Shown: positions 35,356-45,782 of the stretch, piece by piece
How positions within the stretch are numbered: the stretch's first letter is position 1
Layout: every line of letters starts with the position of its first letter
NCBI RefSeq assembly: GCF_910592395.1
Contig: NC_088314.1
Span: 868,001-932,000, forward strand
DNA from: Lineus longissimus
Taxonomy: Eukaryota > Nemertea > Pilidiophora > Heteronemertea > Lineidae
DNA length: 64,000 bases
Reading direction: 5' to 3'
Program-made: the position numbers and the translations under genes
The notes under the pieces: generated by a model
What the model was told of the DNA's origin: nothing
The model's database searches: none
What the model saw: only the letters and a program-made list of their open reading frames with translations

Positions 35356-38004
35356 ATGTCCGTGTTCAACCATTGGAGGCGTATGTTTCCTTCCCAGAAG
35401 TTATTCACAAAAAGTAGCCTACTCCAAGGCATGACATCAGTGAGAGATAGAAAATATAGGTGCAGCCAATGCAGATATGTTGCAAGCATGCAACAGTCGT
35501 TATCTCCCAGAAACGAATGTGAAATTTCAAAGTCGTCAGTTCAAACTGGAAGACATTCATTTGGCAGTTTCCCTGGTGCCAATACTGAGAGTAGCAATAT
35601 GGATACTCTCACTGATCTGTTACTAGAGAATGTTATTTTTGAAAATGGTAACTATAGATGTCATCACACCAGTTAGAGATGGTTGTTTAGTGCCAAATAA
35701 ACCCTAAATGTAGGCACAACACAAAAAAGAAGGTGTAGTTTGTGACCACACTGTCATTTGTTTGTCATTTTGCTGCTGGTTTGAGGCCTTCAACGACTTC
35801 CTTGGACTTGTTCCATGATTTCCATTGTGAATTTCACTTCCAGATAGCACAAACAGTTAATACAAGGATGCATCGGGTCTATCTTAGTCATCTCATAGAG
35901 ATAAGTGATACTGTCTCAACAATCACATCCCAGGAATATATGGAAATCTTAAATGTCTTCAGTTCTGATGAGATGTTCTGTCATGTTTGATTTGTCATTG
36001 TAATCATTATCATTTCTTGTATGTTCTGAAACCAGCAGTAAGCTGTCTCCTTCTTCCAGGACATGTAGTCGCGGTGAACAAACCAAATGGATTAAGCCTA
36101 CACATCAAAAGGGAAGGCAGCATGGATGATGAAGCTCTCGGCCTCACTGATGTGATTCCATTGATGAAACAGCGACTGAATGTGAAACACCTAGAGACTG
36201 TTGTTGGGATCAACAGGTAAACTGATTGCCATGATGAAGAAACGTTAAACTATGAAAGCCAAGGAAATGCTTCCTTATTAACAGAGGCAAACTTAACATA
36301 TTGTTAATATACAGGAGGGCCTATTCAGTCATAATTATTCCAAGCTCCAAATGAAAACTTACAGTGCTCGGTGTCCAATTAGCCCCTCTCCATTTAGGAC
36401 CTAAAGAACATGTAACTCTTTATTACCTCAACAGAGAGGGTGTCCCTAATAGAGAGGTGTCCGCTAAGGGAATTTCAACGGTTGTAAAATGATTGAACGC
36501 TTTCAGGAAATACAGTGGGGTCATCCTCTTAGCCAAGTCAAAAGAGGTGTGCCAGAAATTGAAGAAGTTCTACACATCATCTGTTCCAGCACAACAAATT
36601 CTACCGTATACTTTCTGGTAAGAATTCCTCCTAGAGTTGAGCTTGAAACATTGATGCTGTTTTATAGTGAACATTATCGTCAAACCCCTTGAGACAGACT
36701 GAGTTTGAAGTATGGGTTTTATCCGATCATGAATTGGAGCGGTAAAAATGTCAAAACCAGGTTCTGATGGACAGCTGTAAATCCTCTTTTTCTGGAAAAT
36801 CACAGCCTTGCATTTCATTGGGAGAGACCCCTTGAATATGTCAACCTCAGTGAATAATACATCATTTCATTATCTTTCAGGGGACTGACTGTCAGAGTTC
36901 CAAAACCAGATCAAGGCACTGACAAGTTCACTGTCACAAGAAAGCAAATTGGCAGCCATCTATTGGTCAGTACTTCATACTTGAAAGTCTCTGCCTTATT
37001 TCTCATTCTCCACAGATACATTATTGATTCATATTTTGTAAAACCGAAAAGGCACTTCTTGAAGTGATAGGTTTTTGTTATCCCCTTCATATTTTCCAGA
37101 CTTATACTGTAGATAACCCTTCAAACAGAGCAAAGGAGAGAGGCGCATATCTCAACCCGTTTATAAAGTATGAGGTGCTTGATCGAACCACCTCGACCAA
37201 ATGTGCTCTTGTGGAGTTGAGACCCACAACTGGTTAGTGTCATAGACTTCGTCGTTAAATTCGATACTGCTCTTCATTTCTGTTGTTCTCAGTTTGCCTA
37301 CAATGGTCAATCAGATGCTCATTTAGGAACAATGAACCATCTCCTGTGTGCTCCTGAGGTCACCCACAGCTTGACCCAGGATGTTGTAGCTTGTTAAGAC
37401 TTCCCATTGAAGACCCTACAACTGCAGGCCTTCAAACTCTCTACTTGTAATTTCAGGTAAATGGGATGTCATCCCACTGTACATAGTGAAAAAGTTGGCA
37501 ACTCTTCTTGGAGACCATGTGTATTCATCAAGACTACGAACAGTGCTTGGACGGCCTGTGTTTCAAGAACAGTATACAGCTATTCCAGAAACGCAGGTAA
37601 AGTCATGAATCTCATAACCATTCCTGTGATCAGCTGATCAACCTTGTTCTCTTTCTGTTATTGGACATACATGTATAAGCTTGTTACTTTCATAATTTAC
37701 GCTTGCCTTTCAGATTCTCTCCAAGTTGATCTTTCAAAGTCTGAAGACAGACTGGAAGGACATAGAGAAAATCCCTCTGCATTTACATCACAAGAAATTG
37801 ATAGTGCCAAAATTATCACGCAAAGTTGACAGTGTTGAAATCGAGGCTCCATTACCTGACTTTTTCATGGAATCTATGATTGAATTGGGATTTAGTGATG
37901 AATATTTGAAACAGACTAAGGCGGCAGCTCCAGATAAATCAGGACTTGTGGAAGGATTGGTGGAAAAAATAGAGAGTCAGACTGAGTGGACAACAGACAG
38001 ATGA
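35356..38004 (+). CDS. RPUSD3: Mitochondrial RNA pseudouridine synthase family protein, RPUSD3-like
   Basis: Seven exons (35356-35647, 36060-36216, 36507-36617, 36881-36965, 37100-37232, 37457-37596, 37714-38004) join to 402 codons. RPUSD3 is a RluA-family protein needed for mitochondrial mRNA pseudouridylation and translation. The chosen start MSVFNHWRRMFPSQKL gives a basic, mitochondrial-type presequence; upstream in-frame codons run through the palindrome and were excluded. Family landmarks: VVAVNKPNGLSLHI, CALVELRPTTG, LLGDHVYSSRLRTVLG and IPLHLHHKKLIVP, with PLPDFFMESMIELGF at the end. LGDHVYSSRLRTVLG matches RPUSD3 better than RPUSD4. The catalytic HRLDxxTSG region reads VVGINRKYSGV, so the catalytic aspartate is missing, as I recall for vertebrate RPUSD3. 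The gene is transcribed divergently from the HELZ2-like gene. Confidence 0.85.
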
Positions 38005-38329
38005 TGATTCAAATGTGATCAACGATTTGGGTTTTGACTCTGTGGACAGATTTCGGGAGGGGAGTGACTCAAAAAGGTTTGAGACATAGTAGAGCATGTC
38101 TCATGGTGCTGATCATTTGCAGAAATCATTTTGTGCAGATTAAATGCTTTTATGAGACAACCTTTGTTTTTTTCTTTCCATGACTTGCTGTTACAGAGTT
38201 TTCATAGGAATAATATCACCCTGATGACCATGACCAAGCCATAGGCAGATGGTGGTGACTTCCAAGGATCAAGGTAACAGGATTATTCAGAATAACTGAC
38301 ATTCCCAATGATGTTATCTTAGTGGTCCA

Positions 38330-38830
38330 AGGGGAATTCTCCCATGGATGAGACTGTCCTCATGCCTGACTGGAGGTGGTTGTCTCTTCATAGGATATCT
38401 TCAAGTATTTTGAGGACAGGTTTTCTCATGGATGTACTCCCTCTTTTGGGAGACTTATGCCTGCAGAAGGTAGTCCCCAGGAAGGATTCCCCCTTGAGGT
38501 GACTGTCCTCATGTCTTTTATTTTGAGACCGTTGTCTCAAAGCGATCCTCACACTGAAGCCTATCCATGCATCTTTCTGAAATGGTCGTGTCCAGAAAGG
38601 ATCCTCACTCAAAGGAGACCGTCCTCCTAACTTTTGGAGATGGTCATCCCTTGGGACAACTTTGAGGAGACTGTTGTCATGTCTTTAAGAGACAGTCAAG
38701 TTCAGGTAGCTTCACAACTTGGAGGAGACTGTGTCCTTATCTTTCAGAGACAGGTTTCTCCAGGAAGAATTCTTCTTGGAAGAGACTGTCCTCACGACTT
38801 CCAGAGACAGCAGTGTCATTGAAGGACACC
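38330..38830 (+). repeat. Diverged tandem repeat in the RPUSD3 3' UTR
   Basis: Roughly seven imperfect copies of a 60-75 bp unit share motifs such as GGAGACTGTCCTCATG, GAGACAG and CCAGGAAGGATTC. No long ORF exists. It lies between the RPUSD3 stop and its likely poly(A) signal, so it is probably transcribed. Confidence 0.6.
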
Positions 38831-38931
38831 CACTGCTCTCTCACCATATGTTGGTCAAAGACAGTGACGAGGGTACATAGATCTTGGAGAGGAAACATAA
38901 AACTTCTTTGCAGATGTAGTTTTTATTCAAT

Positions 38932-38944
38932 AAATATTTCAAAT
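38932..38944. terminator. Opposed poly(A) signals of RPUSD3 (+) and SELENOK (-)
   Basis: The sequence ttttattcaataaa holds AATAAA on the plus strand at 38939-38944 and AATAAA on the minus strand at 38932-38937. RPUSD3 (stop at 38004) and SELENOK (stop at 40019) converge here, so both transcripts probably end within a few tens of bases and overlap tail to tail. Confidence 0.55.
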
Positions 38945-39539
38945 CTGTTCAACAATAGTAAGGTCAAGGTGAACAATGCAGTGCCTGTTCAATGTCCAAA
39001 AGGGAATTTCTCATCCAAACAACCGGCTGCTTCAGATGACATATGTTCCCTTAAAAAGTGTCAGTGCATTGTACACGTACGACATGTACCCCCTATCCTG
39101 GCCATTGTTGAACAAACAATACATTTTGGTCGATACATTTGTATGTACAATGACTAAGATGGCAAATGATACGGACACCAGACGTCCTTGTGTGACAATC
39201 CAATGAAATCATTGAAAAGATGAAAGGACAATATGAATGAACATGAGGACAAACTTGTACCACACTATACAACTAAAGCTTGGTAAAGCTCACAGCAAAT
39301 ATTTCTTTCAACAATACATGTATGGACTGTCCTCATGAAGAGCTCCCCAAACCTCCCGATACAGGGTTTTCTGACCTAGAAATCCATTTGAAATATGATG
39401 ATGCCCTCTTAATCTGAGGTTATTGTACAAGAATTCTGAATAGACAAAGTATTATGGGATGACACTCAGGCAAACATGATATTTTTGGACAGTCCATAAA
39501 TCCCCCCCGCCCCGACCCGACCTGTCCCAAACTTTTGAG

Positions 39540-39625
39540 TAACAGCAGCAGTCACAAGGCAACATCCACATTCATGGGCTCAATCGAGGTTACCACAAAT
39601 GTTTCATAAGTTCTGCTCACTACAG
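39540..39625 (-). promoter_or_regulatory. Candidate SECIS element of SELENOK
   Basis: On the minus strand, the SECIS quartet ATGA (39607-39604) is followed after 12 nt by the apical AA (39591-39590). The 3' GA of the quartet is at 39566-39565. Between them, ACATT/AATGT and TGG/CCA can pair as helix II. AGCAG upstream and CTGCT downstream can form helix I. The spacing fits the SECIS rule of 11-12 nt between quartet and AA. It lies about 420 nt 3' of the UGA codon. SECIS elements recruit SBP2 to recode UGA as selenocysteine. Confidence 0.65.
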
Positions 39626-40018
39626 AAAGCCTTGTGACCACTGCCAACTTGCCAGCTACATACAGCTTACACAAATCATTGATGACCATACTGCTAATGC
39701 TAGTGGAAAAGTGACACCTTTTACACAAACATTTCTTCAGTTAAGGTGTAACTTATAACTCAGTGCAGCTTATCCACTGACAGATACAGTATGCTGTCTC
39801 ACCGGCCCAACCCCCAACCATCAGAGAAACCAAGGAACTCAAGTCAATATCATTGTTTCTGTCAAAAGTTTGTAAAACAGTAATATTAAGATCCTGAATA
39901 GCTTCAGCTTAGAATTAAGACTAAAATCCTCAGTGTGTAAATGTCAATCCCTCGACTTAATGATGCGTACGCTTTCCTGTAGATGGCAAGATCTTACGCT
40001 CTCTTGAGCAGAGAGCGT

Positions 40019-41677
40019 TTACCGGCCTCATCCACCCCCTGCCATAGGTGGCGCACTTGGACCTCCACCACCTGAAATGATATCACAGAAAATTATTATA
40101 AAGCATCGAATTCGAAACAAGAAGTTTCCAAGCGACAGCAATATGTGATCTGAAGCCAGGAACCAGTTACAATATGAACTTACAACTGACTTATGACATA
40201 GGGGCCCAACAGACTGACAGGCTGAACTACAGCACTTGAGCTCCTATAGCCTAGTTAGAACAGATTGTTACCAAACTGACAGAATAAACATGATACTAAC
40301 CTCCTCTGAATCCTCCCATTCTTCTCCTGGGGCCACCACCACCACTGGAAAACAAACAGATTGTTTAAACAGATTGTGAGGGAGTCCACTGCAGTTTACC
40401 TCCATAAGTGTAGGCTTTCTATCAAGACCTGAGTCAACAGAACTGAGCACACACTTGTGGACTACTGTTTGCCTCAAACAAGACAGCACAAGACACTCAC
40501 CCATCAGGTCTGTAATCTGAGCTTTGGTTACTGCCATTCTTGGTCAACGATGGCTGGAAAATAAATGGAAGACAATTAAAGCAAATCAATGCTAATTTTC
40601 TAATCATCTCACCAAATGTATACTTATGGAATACATATAGTTGATATTCTACATATACACACTCAAGTTAAATCAAAGCAACATATTTGTACCACAAGTG
40701 AGTCAAATATAAGTATGTGACAAGAGAAAAATGTTCATACAACAAATCATTGAAACTATAGCACCAAAAATGTCAACAACAGGTCAACCACTCACCTGGA
40801 ACATTGTTTTAAAGCTGAAAAAAATAAGAAATAAGGTTAAACAAGTCACGTAACCAACAATGAATACTCTTGAACTGTTCTTTGGAAGTTTACAGGATGG
40901 CCAGCTCAGTTTGTATAAAATCTAGTTTGATCAGGGGAAGACACATTTTTTAAAGCATACTGACCCCTGCTGATCAAAACCATGTAGATGTACCAAAACT
41001 ATGTAAGAGAGTGAACAAAGTTTATAGTGAAATCCTGTATATCATCAAAATCTACACTGAATTATTTCATAATCAAATGTACTGTACTTACAATAACACA
41101 AAAAAGTTCATGATCCCAAAGAAAAACTCTGGGATGATGGAAAGTCTCCATGGTGATCTAGAGTCGAGGACCTGACCTGAAAAATGTAACAATCTAATTT
41201 ACTTATTTCATAATTAACCAGATCACTGTCCTGCCAGGGCTGGAAAGTGCAATTGTTAAACATAAACTACCGGTAAAGGCGGTAACTCAAATCAAGAATG
41301 TATCAATCATCGGAACTTGATGGCCATCATTAACTATACATAGGCCCTAGATAGAATCTTTAACAAAATAACCCATTCGTATCGTAGGCCTAGTCATTCA
41401 GATTCTATCCCAATCATTCAATGTCATTGTCGACAATGATGCAATGAATGATGACGCAGATTTTACACACGAAAATGTAAACAAAAATGTACACAAGTCA
41501 CAGCTGCAGGCCTACACGCAACAATTCTCTTGATTTATATTCATCCTTTACACATCAAATATAACCAAAGGGTAGCTGAAATGAGGTAGATTTATTATGT
41601 CTTAATCTTGTAGATGAAATTGGAGAGGATTTTGAAGAAAACGAGAGAATATTACCTCCTTCTGATACGTAAACCAT
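40019..41677 (-). CDS. SELENOK: Selenoprotein K
   Basis: ER membrane selenoprotein that works with p97/VCP and Derlins in ERAD and with DHHC6 in palmitoylation of calcium-channel proteins. Six small exons (41677-41656, 41176-41092, 40814-40796, 40553-40501, 40344-40301, 40071-40019) give 91 residues. The protein starts MVYVSEGGQVLDSRSPWRL, has one transmembrane helix (about residues 22-42, PEFFFGIMNFFVLFFKTMF), and then a Gly/Pro/Arg-rich tail with GPRRRMGGF. It ends PPMAGGGUGR, where U is an in-frame TGA at 40030-40028 before the true stop TAA. Human SELENOK is 94 aa with the same ending. A naive gene finder would truncate it at TGA or miss it, because no exon makes a long ORF. Confidence 0.95.
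40028..40030 (-). other. In-frame UGA selenocysteine codon of SELENOK
   Basis: The codon TGA is followed by GGC CGG TAA, giving the universal SELENOK C-terminus U-G-R. It is the third residue from the end, exactly as in vertebrates. Confidence 0.92.
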
Positions 41678-42011
41678 CTTTTCGTTTTACTTCGTCAGCT
41701 GGTATCCGGTCGTTTCGCTCCCTGATCTTTTCGCCCCCAGTCGGCCGCTGAGATAAAATTCGAATCGTCTTTTTTTACCGGAACCATCTCAGTTCAAATA
41801 CCTCAATTAGGCAGTAGCAGGTAAGTTTTAACATTATTTTATTAAGGTGATTTCTTTTGGAAATATTCTTTAAGGAAGCACTTGATTATTTACATCAAAC
41901 GTAGTTTTAAACTCAATTAACCGAATTTGTGTCAATTAGGACTTCTATAATTTAGACGCAACCAAGTTTGTACATCGGTCCACGGTCACATGATTTCAGC
42001 CACTTGTCAAG
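41678..42011. promoter_or_regulatory. Bidirectional promoter interval between SELENOK and SMIM30
   Basis: The start codons of the two genes lie 334 bp apart, pointing away from each other. No TATA box stands out. A TISU/YY1-like start element at 42008-42019 (CAAGATGGCGGA) surrounds the SMIM30 ATG, which suggests a very short 5' UTR for that transcript. Shared regulation is inferred from distance. Confidence 0.6.
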
Positions 42012-42191
42012 ATGGCGGACGTACAGCTTTGTTTTGCCCTTTTCTTTCTGGTGCAAGTTTTTGCTCCTTTTCCCGTCGTATCAGCATTCGACGGGGGAGA
42101 TGCTGTTGCTCTGATATTAGGGTTAATCATAGGCATTCTAGGAATATGTGCTTGCCTAGGTTGCTACGCCCGACGGAGAGCAGGCCAATAG
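42012..42191 (+). CDS. SMIM30: Small integral membrane protein 30
   Basis: Single-exon ORF of 59 codons, the same length as human SMIM30. It starts MADVQLCFALFFLVQVF, a signal-peptide-like hydrophobic segment ending near VVSA, followed by FDGGDAVALILGLIIGILG, a transmembrane helix, and CACLGCYARRRAGQ. The GDA(V/I)AL...GICACLG.YAR core is the SMIM30 hallmark. In mammals the microprotein sits in the ER and other membranes and is reported to affect MAPK signalling and calcium. The ATG is in a near-perfect TISU context. Confidence 0.9.
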   Translation: MADVQLCFALFFLVQVFAPFPVVSAFDGGDAVALILGLIIGILGICACLGCYARRRAGQ

Positions 42192-45167
42192 AAATGACTT
42201 CAGATTTACACTTTTTCATGACTTGAAAGAAAACTCCCCATTGCCATTGGGCCATACATTTCCTCATGCTCATCTGCTACTCATTTCGTAATTCAGTGCT
42301 CTACTGAAGAATACCCGTAAAGGACACTCGCCGAGAAATTCAACTGTCATTGAGCTTTTACGGACCACTGAATCGGCCATGCTGGTTGGAGCATTGAGTG
42401 ATTAAAACAGGAAGTGGGGTTTCCTTTTCTGTCTGCTTTTATTCTGCATCTGACTTTACAGACTTCTGCAATCTTAATTTTTGTGATCAAAACTATTAGA
42501 CCTGTGGTGTGAGATGAGACGCTGTTACCTAAATCCAAAGACGAGGGCAGGAGGCTACACCATCAAATTCAAACGGAGATGGTGCCAAGATGGATGGGGC
42601 ATTACAGTGTGTGCAGCATTCTGATATAATACAAAAGGGAGATAAATTAGGAGATGTTCTTGTTCGTTGATGAATATATATAGAGGTCCTCGCTGCTGCG
42701 AGAAATCGCATGTGCATTAATACAGTAATAGGTATAAGGTGGAAGTTCTGCTGTGACAAGTTCTAATTAGGATTTCAACATAGAGTGGGGAGGGGCCATG
42801 CCAAACTAAATTATATGATTCGCATTAGTTACAGGAATAATTGAAACTGTGTACTATCATAGATTTGTGTTGAGGAAGATCATTGCCGTCGTAGATGTAG
42901 TTCACTGTGCCCAGAATGATTTTCATGTGATTTGTAAGTTTTCAGCATCGGAACTTCACCATCAGTCAGTGTTCGAAAATGTTTTGACTTCACTCTTGTC
43001 TGGATTTGGACTGAGTATTCTCTTCTTAACATCAGAAACCTTTGTACATCACAGTGGTCGGATGGAGGGAAATGGACTAAGACATTGGAATGCTAAAGAC
43101 ATTGAGCATCTGATTCTGTGTACATCAGAGGGATCTTGATATCTTCAGAAAATGACACTGACTGTAACAAAATATTCTCAACTACAGAAATGCCAGAGTT
43201 CTACCTTCTCATATTAAATCAGAAAATGGTTGACTTTTCTTCATGTTGAAATAATATTGGTACCTCAATTGTTGTTCGGAATGCTACATGTACTAAGAGA
43301 TATGAATAACGGCAAGTTCCTAAAAAAACTTTGTTTTGCAGTGACAGTACATGTAGACCTACAATAGCTACATGTGTTGTACATGTAGAATTATTGTGGT
43401 CTTCACACCTGCTTTATTTTCTGTGTGTAACATTTTCGTTTCATTCTTTTCATTCCACTTAGATTATATGCTGTACTAAAGAAGTTGATTAAGGTTGGAC
43501 AGTATGTCATGTGTTTTATATAATGGTAGTCCCAACATGTATTGATTGTAACGCATGTTGCCTGGTATAGATTGTGTCATGTGACACCAGCTGTTCATTC
43601 CAGTTGTTGCTATCAGTAATCCGTCTTGTCACTCTGATTGTCACATAAAGTTGGTGTTCAACCAAAGTGTGAAAGTTACCTGTATCAGCCAATGTGATGT
43701 TTTGAAATCCATCTGAGTATTGCTGTTTCACACGTGGAGATTGTGATTGTCTGCAGTCATGGAGGACAAGTTGGATGAAAAAATGTGCCCACCTTCAAAT
43801 ACCAGGGGTGCCAGCTGTGAAACAAGACTATTCCGTCTGTGCAGGACACAACTTGTCCTTGTGAGGCTCTGATATTAAACTCTCTGGAACTGTCAGTCAA
43901 AAGGATGTGAGCCTTACTCAGATGGTCATCAGGACGCAACCATCTCCCCTATTAGTTAAAGTAGTTTGGTATGGAGTTCCTCGCCGTGTTTCTTCACAGT
44001 GCACATATTACTTTTTGTGAGATGTATTCTGATGTATTCTGATTACAGTACATGTGTCATCGTGTGCTTCATATAATTTTCTAAGAAAAGATAAAATATA
44101 AAATGATAGGTGGAGGACATGATTGTGTCTCCGCTGTTACAATCAACATTGTTACCCATGTTGCAATTCATGATGTATAGTTAATAATAAACTGATTTAT
44201 AGGGACTTGTCTCTACTCTCATGTTCATCTTGGGTAAAAGGAGCTGTCTGCTGCAGCTGGATCATACTTACATGGTCTGATGAATCTGATTCAATTCCAG
44301 TATTGCCTTGGCACATCTCAAGGCAGCAATGTTCCTTGGAATACACCCAAGGCAGTCTCTGTGTAGCCCTGTCCACCAAGAGAGGCTTTGTCACAACCTG
44401 GCAAGATGCTGGCAGATCAACAGTCTTCTCTCCAGTTGATGTGGTCTTGCGTTAGGGCTTTGTCAAAGTGGACTGCCATCTGGTGGATCAACAGACTGTC
44501 TCCAATTGCTATGACTTGGCCATTTGTCACAACCTGACAAGACAACAGATCAACAGTTGTCTCCAGTTGCCACTGTCTTGAGATACAGAAGTTGTCACAA
44601 CCTGCCTCCCAGAAATGCAAACTGGTTGATGGTCTCAATTTGTTACTGTCTGGTGATATAAGGAATTGTCTCCTTAGCTATCCGCAGCCAGTTACAATAT
44701 GCGGACATCTACCTCCAGTGATCTACTCCTGTTACAAAATTGTTGGATTGTTAGAACCTGATGTTCCAACAGGTTTGTAATACAGGTGTTGACATTAACA
44801 CACATGCACATCCTCCAGGACAACATGTCTTCATTCGCGACCGCCTATCCAGATCCAGCAATCATCACATCTGGAGCTCCTCCTCAATCAACACAACTGT
44901 CACCACCTTGCTAGGTGGGAGGACATCCTGGTGGCACTACACTCCAGACGCAGTGGACCGGTCTTGTCCCTCACCATGAGGAGATACAATGAGAATGACG
45001 CAATGTACTGCCCTGGGAGTCCAGATCCAGGTGGCACTTGCCAGAGGTATTTGAAGGATGACACTGGTCACCAACTGTCTGGTAATCAACAATGTGTTAT
45101 TTCACAGAACTACTGTATATGACAACTTATTAAACTTGAAAGGAAAATTTCTGATCACAAAATATGA
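42192..45167 (+). other. SMIM30 3' UTR and gene-poor spacer
   Basis: No convincing coding exon was found. A plus-strand AATAAA at 44186-44191 could end a long SMIM30 3' UTR of about 2 kb. Diverged copies of a roughly 65-70 bp unit with GATCAACAG...GTCTCCAGTTG lie at about 44,410-44,660. A minus-strand AATAAA at 45168-45173 probably ends the GTPase-pseudokinase transcript. Confidence 0.45.
44410..44660 (+). repeat. Diverged tandem repeat, about 65-70 bp unit
   Basis: Three to four imperfect copies share GATCAACAG, TGTCTCCAGTTGC and TGTCACAACCTG blocks. They are non-coding. Confidence 0.5.
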
Positions 45168-45173
45168 TTTATT
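45168..45173 (-). terminator. Likely poly(A) signal of the GTPase-pseudokinase gene
   Basis: Minus-strand AATAAA about 610 nt after the TGA stop at 45783-45785. There is no closer obvious candidate. Confidence 0.4.
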
Positions 45174-45782
45174 GGTATCTTTATAGTAATCAAACTCGAC
45201 TGGTGTAACATTCTCATTGGTGGAGCATATCATGTAAGTGAAATGATTTGCCCAATTAACATCCAATATGACAACATACCTGTTAGGATTATCAACAATT
45301 CAATCAGGCTCACTCATGTCTTCTCAGCAGTGTATGGCTAAACAATTTGCAAGGATAAATATTCCCTAATAATGACAATTAAATTTTTTTTCAAAAGATT
45401 GATCCTTTAACAAAATATTCACCTCAATGTTCTATGAAGAAATTACGACAATATTGACATACAGTTATATATAATGTTCATGAAAAATAACAATTTTGAA
45501 TTGGAACAGTAAAGAATTGGAACAGTAATCAAAAGCAGTGCAGTTCCATCTACTCACTCTTCTAATAATAACTCACTGTGACTATACTGTTGAGGCGCTC
45601 TAGCTGGTCGACACATGTCTTTTACACATTATGCCAATTACAAAGGTACATAGTACATAAGCAGCCCTGAACCGGCTTAAGTACATCAACATAGTATTGT
45701 TAGAAAGACCTTTTGATTTTCTGAAAAATGTTCACTTTATCTTTGTCTTGTTTTCTCTGTCTCCTGCCAATATCTCCTATGT

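Noticed and set aside
40028-40030. TGA in SELENOK as a premature stop or pseudogene mark
   Set aside because: Position three from the end, the following GR-stop and the candidate SECIS fit the known selenocysteine codon.
42849-43139. 96-codon plus-strand frame downstream of SMIM30
   Set aside because: Lies in presumed 3' UTR, lacks motifs, and codon composition looks random.
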